31,528 nucleotides of DNA. It comes from CALKHT01 sp964511575. Its GTDB lineage: Bacteria > Planctomycetota > Phycisphaerae > Phycisphaerales > Phycisphaeraceae. The translations under genes were made by a program, and so were the position numbers. The notes beneath the pieces are model-generated. The model was not told where the DNA came from, ran no database searches, and saw nothing but the letters and a program-made list of their open reading frames with translations. Of the stretch, positions 31,528 to 31,528 are shown one piece after another (within the stretch, counting starts at the first letter, position 1; each line of letters opens with the position of its first letter). The DNA lies in NCBI GenBank assembly GCA_964511575.1, contig CAZEFM010000040.1:1-31528 (forward strand), written 5' to 3'.

Positions 31528-31528
31528 C

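Overview
The window is a stretch of GC-rich bacterial chromosome with about 24 genes on both strands. The gene set suggests a planctomycete-type bacterium, probably of the Phycisphaerae lineage. This is inference from a type III glutamine synthetase, a PPi-type phosphofructokinase, a TatC with a large extracytoplasmic insertion, a protein with a VPLPA/PEP-CTERM-like sorting tail, a sulfatase-fold protein and weak or absent Shine-Dalgarno sites at many starts. No rRNA, tRNA, CRISPR array, phage gene or transposase was seen.

Layout. 1-5817: the 3' part of glnN with a strong terminator, murQ, a convergent PPi-type phosphofructokinase, then a rhomboid protease and a zinc-ribbon membrane protein on the minus strand. 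6163-12212: a secreted SH3/proline-rich protein divergent from a PEP-CTERM-like surface protein, then leucyl aminopeptidase, a tRNA-dihydrouridine synthase and a small lipoprotein. 12258-16558: glucose-6-phosphate isomerase, a 373-bp repeat-bounded element holding a broken GxxExxY gene, a sulfatase-fold protein that has lost its catalytic residues, and two unknown proteins. 16893-21858: queA, tatC, panC and a CHASE-type histidine kinase, all on the plus strand. 21902-25738: a glycosyltransferase, a TrkA-N protein and thrS on the minus strand. 25794-26175: an assembly gap and a truncated small DNA-binding-like gene. 26245-31527: a PLC-like lipoprotein, a GNAT protein, a membrane-anchored unknown, an SMP-30/gluconolactonase protein, a Na+/Ca2+ exchanger, a YhbY RNA-binding protein and the 3' part of threonine synthase.

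Most genes are housekeeping: nitrogen assimilation, amino-sugar recycling, glycolysis, tRNA modification and charging, protein export, and pantothenate and threonine synthesis. The unusual content lies between and inside them. Several unrelated families of short repeats built from units of roughly 7-9 bp occur, mostly as inverted pairs in gaps between genes. One pair is a perfect 21-bp inverted repeat that bounds the GxxExxY remnant and supplies the stop codons of both flanking genes. Another repeat family has entered thrS in frame and adds ten residues to the synthetase.

The 100-N gap at 25849-25948 is flanked by an identical 55-bp sequence on both sides, so it is most likely a scaffolding artefact. 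The first and last genes are cut by the window ends.
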